Of a DNA stretch of 6,088 nucleotides, positions 5,796 to 6,088 are shown piece by piece. A program made the position numbers and the translations under genes. Position 1 is the stretch's first letter. Each line of letters opens with the position of its first letter. This DNA is from Hyphomicrobiales bacterium. Its GTDB lineage: Bacteria; Pseudomonadota; Alphaproteobacteria; Rhizobiales; Afifellaceae. The notes under the pieces are model-generated. The model saw only the letters and a list, made by a program, of their open reading frames with translations, made no database searches and had not been told where the DNA came from. Location: the NCBI GenBank assembly GCA_013812985.1, contig JACCSN010000899.1, positions 1-6,088 of the forward strand, written 5' to 3'.

Positions 5796-6088
5796 ATGTT
5801 CGACCCGCGTGAAAAAATCGCGATCCTCATCGATGGCGCGAACCTCTACGCCGCATCGCGCGCGCTCGGCTTCGACATCGACTACCGGCGGCTCCTCGCC
5901 GATTTCGGTCAGCGCGGCTATCTGGTGCGCGCCATCTACTACACGGCCATCGCCGAGGACCAGGAATTCTCCTCGCTCCGCCCGCTGCTCGACTGGCTGG
6001 ATTACAACGGCTACCGCGTGGTGACGAAACGGCTCAAGGAATTCACCGACGCGCAAGGCCGGCGCAAGGTGAAGGGCAACATGGACAT
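5796..6088 (+). CDS. NYN domain (LabA/DUF88-type) protein, N-terminal part
   Basis: The frame opens at ATG 5796 with ggag seven bases ahead and stays open to the window edge, giving 97 residues. The start MFDPREKIAILIDGANLYAASRAL has the NYN-domain signature IDGANLY (12-18), whose Asp13 is the first of the acidic residues expected to bind metal in this PIN-like nuclease fold. Next come YYTAI (48-52), a helix with LLDWLDYNGYRVV (64-76), and KVKGNMD (91-97), which in this family runs into the next acidic motif of the active site (cut off here). NYN proteins of this type are thought to act on RNA, but the target of this one is unknown. It is the only + strand gene I support in the window. In related genomes a gene like this lies close to rpoZ and smpB, so it belongs to the conserved neighbourhood. 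Confidence 0.88.
   Translation, partial: MFDPREKIAILIDGANLYAASRALGFDIDYRRLLADFGQRGYLVRAIYYTAIAEDQEFSSLRPLLDWLDYNGYRVVTKRLKEFTDAQGRRKVKGNMD

Noticed and set aside
5628..6056. Minus-strand frame opposite the NYN gene
   Set aside because: It overlaps the NYN coding start on the other strand, and the NYN frame carries the recognisable IDGANLY motif.

Overview
The window looks like a chromosomal housekeeping region of a GC-rich alphaproteobacterium, most likely of the order Hyphomicrobiales (Rhizobiales). Three things suggest this: the high GC content, the gene set (omega subunit rpoZ, a bifunctional (p)ppGpp enzyme, acpS and a probable lepB start on one strand, with a NYN-domain gene divergent to them), and an intergenic palindromic repeat of a style common in that order. 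The species cannot be named from this sequence.

Layout from right to left, the direction in which most genes are read: a NYN/LabA-type RNase-like gene starts at 5796 on the + strand and runs off the right edge. Divergent from it, on the - strand, are a VOC/glyoxalase-fold protein (5135-5635), a short-chain dehydrogenase/reductase-like protein (4121-4930), rpoZ (3596-3970), a small predicted lipoprotein (3167-3577), rsh (788-3004), acpS (156-557), and the first 20 codons of a probable lepB (1-61). Most long + strand reading frames, including one of about 2.4 kb opposite rsh, are antisense shadows of the real genes.

The conserved core links transcription and the stringent response (rpoZ, rsh) with acyl-carrier-protein activation (acpS) and protein export (lepB). 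Three genes look like accessory additions: the VOC and SDR genes between the NYN gene and rpoZ, and the lower-GC lipoprotein gene between rpoZ and rsh. Candidate promoters on the - strand lie before rpoZ (TTGAAA, 17 bp, TATCAA) and before rsh (a perfect TATAAT).

Two gaps, 558-787 and 4931-5134, are filled largely by related mosaic palindromic repeats sharing the unit ctcctcaggatgaggg and a tccttcgagac module at identical spacing. I see no tRNA, rRNA, CRISPR array, insertion sequence or phage gene, and no convincing undescribed multi-gene system. The points most worth a second look are the repeats, the SDR whose catalytic Lys position is Asn, and the lipoprotein gene placed between rpoZ and rsh.
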